Shown here one piece after another: positions 63,170 to 64,000 of a stretch of 64,000 nucleotides of DNA; the stretch's first letter is position 1; the number at the start of each line of letters is the position of its first letter. A model generated the notes under the pieces. That model had not been told where the DNA came from. It ran no database searches and was given only the letters and a program-made list of their open reading frames with translations. Both the position numbers and the translations under genes were made by a program. Location of the stretch: assembly GCA_017307755.1 (NCBI GenBank), contig JAFKGQ010000006.1:310001-374000 (forward strand). The letters are read 5' to 3'. The DNA comes from Chitinophagaceae bacterium. Lineage in GTDB: Bacteria > Bacteroidota > Bacteroidia > Chitinophagales > Chitinophagaceae.

Positions 63170-63175
63170 CTTTTG
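63146..63175 (-). terminator. Near-perfect 30-base palindrome after the phosphatase gene
   Basis: The halves match at 13 of 15 positions, starting CAAAAG and ending CTTTTG. It lies 22 bases after the phosphatase stop. The A-run before and T-run after the stem suit a bidirectional intrinsic terminator. Confidence 0.5.
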
Positions 63176-63197
63176 AATCCTCCCCCTCCTCAGAGGG

Positions 63198-64000
63198 CTA
63201 TTTCTCAGTTATTTCGTGTATAGGTTTCCCCACCGCCCCATTCGGCATCTGGATATGAAGAAGGGCTGCCACCGTTGGAGCTATATCTGTCATATTGACC
63301 GACGAATTAGTATGCCCCTGTCGTATCCCCCAACCCATAAATACCAAGGGAATATGCGTATCATAAGGGTTCCAGGTCCCATGCGTGGTGCCTGTCTTCC
63401 CATAGGCTTCAAACCAGCCGGCCGCAAGCACGATCTGGACAGCCCCGCTCCGACGGAAATTATACCCATTGATGATCATGGACTTCAGCGGCTCGGGCAC
63501 AGGCGCCTGTCCTATCTTATCCACATCCACCGCAAAAGAGATACCCGGTTGACGCTGCACATATTCCACGGACAATCGCTTGATGGCGTCAAAGTCCAGA
63601 CGGTTCTCTTCGATCTTCCCCAGGTCGAAATTCAACTGGTAGTTCAGACCGCTACGGATCAGCTTGTCCACGCCAAACCTGGCTGCCAGCAGCCTGTTCA
63701 ACGTATCCACCAATGGCTGGGCATTCCAGAAGTCAGCCGGTAGCTCATGCTTTTGCATATAGCTGATGGCATGAGCCGCACCATGGTCCGCCGTAAGGAA
63801 CACCGTATAATTTCCTTTCCCCAGACGCGCATCCAGGTAATGAAAGAATTTTCCCAGATCCTGGTCCAGCCGTAGATAGGTGTCCTCTACTTCGATGGAA
63901 TTAGGGCCGAACATATGTCCGACATAATCGGTTGATGCACAGTTGATCGTAAGGAAGTCTGTCGCCGGTCCGCTGCCCAGCTGATACCCTTCCACCGCCT
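63198..64000 (-). CDS. PafA-like alkaline phosphatase/phosphodiesterase, N-terminus beyond window
   Basis: The C-terminal ~267 residues of an alkaline phosphatase superfamily protein. Metal and phosphate ligands visible here are NCASTDYVGHMFG (Asp and His), FLTADHGAA (Asp-His) and the late GTTHGTWNPYDTHIPLVFMGWG with its His. The last part, VNMTDIAPTVAALLHI, is typical of the family and of the periplasmic PafA phosphatases of Flavobacteria and Chitinophagaceae. The nucleophile and signal peptide lie outside the window. The frame is open to the right edge. Confidence 0.85.
   Translation of the reverse strand, partial: AVEGYQLGSGPATDFLTINCASTDYVGHMFGPNSIEVEDTYLRLDQDLGKFFHYLDARLGKGNYTVFLTADHGAAHAISYMQKHELPADFWNAQPLVDTLNRLLAARFGVDKLIRSGLNYQLNFDLGKIEENRLDFDAIKRLSVEYVQRQPGISFAVDVDKIGQAPVPEPLKSMIINGYNFRRSGAVQIVLAAGWFEAYGKTGTTHGTWNPYDTHIPLVFMGWGIRQGHTNSSVNMTDIAPTVAALLHIQMPNGAVGKPIHEITEK

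Noticed and set aside
1..64000. CRISPR arrays, tRNA or rRNA genes, insertion sequences, prophage
   Set aside because: I saw no regularly spaced repeats, cloverleaf sequences, transposase or integrase frames, or target-site duplications. The FAS1 and TonB-receptor repeats are diverged gene families, not mobile elements.

Overview
The window looks like chromosomal DNA of a Bacteroidota member, most likely of the Chitinophagaceae. This is inferred from family content: SusC/SusD, several TonB-dependent receptors with carboxypeptidase-regulatory N-domains, a FecI/FecR sigma switch with an STN-type receptor, Bacteroidota-type UxaA and a SufABCDSET operon. Base composition is close to even, apart from a more AT-rich first 1.2 kb. 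Genes are densely packed. I see no rRNA, tRNA, CRISPR array, insertion sequence or replication origin, and no gene-free stretch longer than 300 bases.

Left part (1-9.4 kb): the end of an outer-membrane barrel protein; a deletion scar that fuses the start of a PadR regulator to the end of an FtsX-type permease; a secreted alpha/beta hydrolase; an SDR; a sugar pair (mannose-6-phosphate isomerase-like protein plus MFS sugar porter); a DUF1579-like secreted protein; and a GNAT acetyltransferase divergent from a MocR regulator. From 15.4 down to 8.9 kb, on the minus strand, lies an operon of outer-membrane receptor, GH106-type alpha-L-rhamnosidase and secreted histidine phosphatase. A hybrid histidine kinase faces it.

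Middle (17.2-31.9 kb): one long minus-strand operon of ECF sigma factor, FecR anti-sigma, STN TonB receptor, two DUF4397-like lipoproteins, three two-domain fasciclin (FAS1) lipoproteins and an Oar-like TonB receptor. There is no SusD and no enzyme. It looks like a sigma-regulated surface or adhesion/uptake system and is the least explained locus here. Divergent from it (32.0-39.0 kb) is a TetR, TolC, HlyD, ABC, ABC, permease, permease export operon laid out like cecR-ybhGFSR of enterobacteria, with matching palindromic operators before the regulator and before the pump.

Right part: a lipoprotein-like seven-haem cytochrome and a small secreted protein are followed by an 11-gene minus-strand operon (51.4 to 40.7 kb). 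It joins L-fucose uptake and oxidation (FucP, mutarotase, dehydrogenases, lactonase, FAH-type hydrolase) to the lower hexuronate branch (Zn-dehydrogenase, UxaB, UxaA, KDG kinase, KDPG aldolase). The best reading is a dual pathway for L-fucose and L-galactose. Upstream of it are a SusC/SusD pair and a PhoB-type response regulator. The window ends with the complete suf operon (sufA-B-C-D-S-E-T) and the C-terminal part of a PafA-like alkaline phosphatase.
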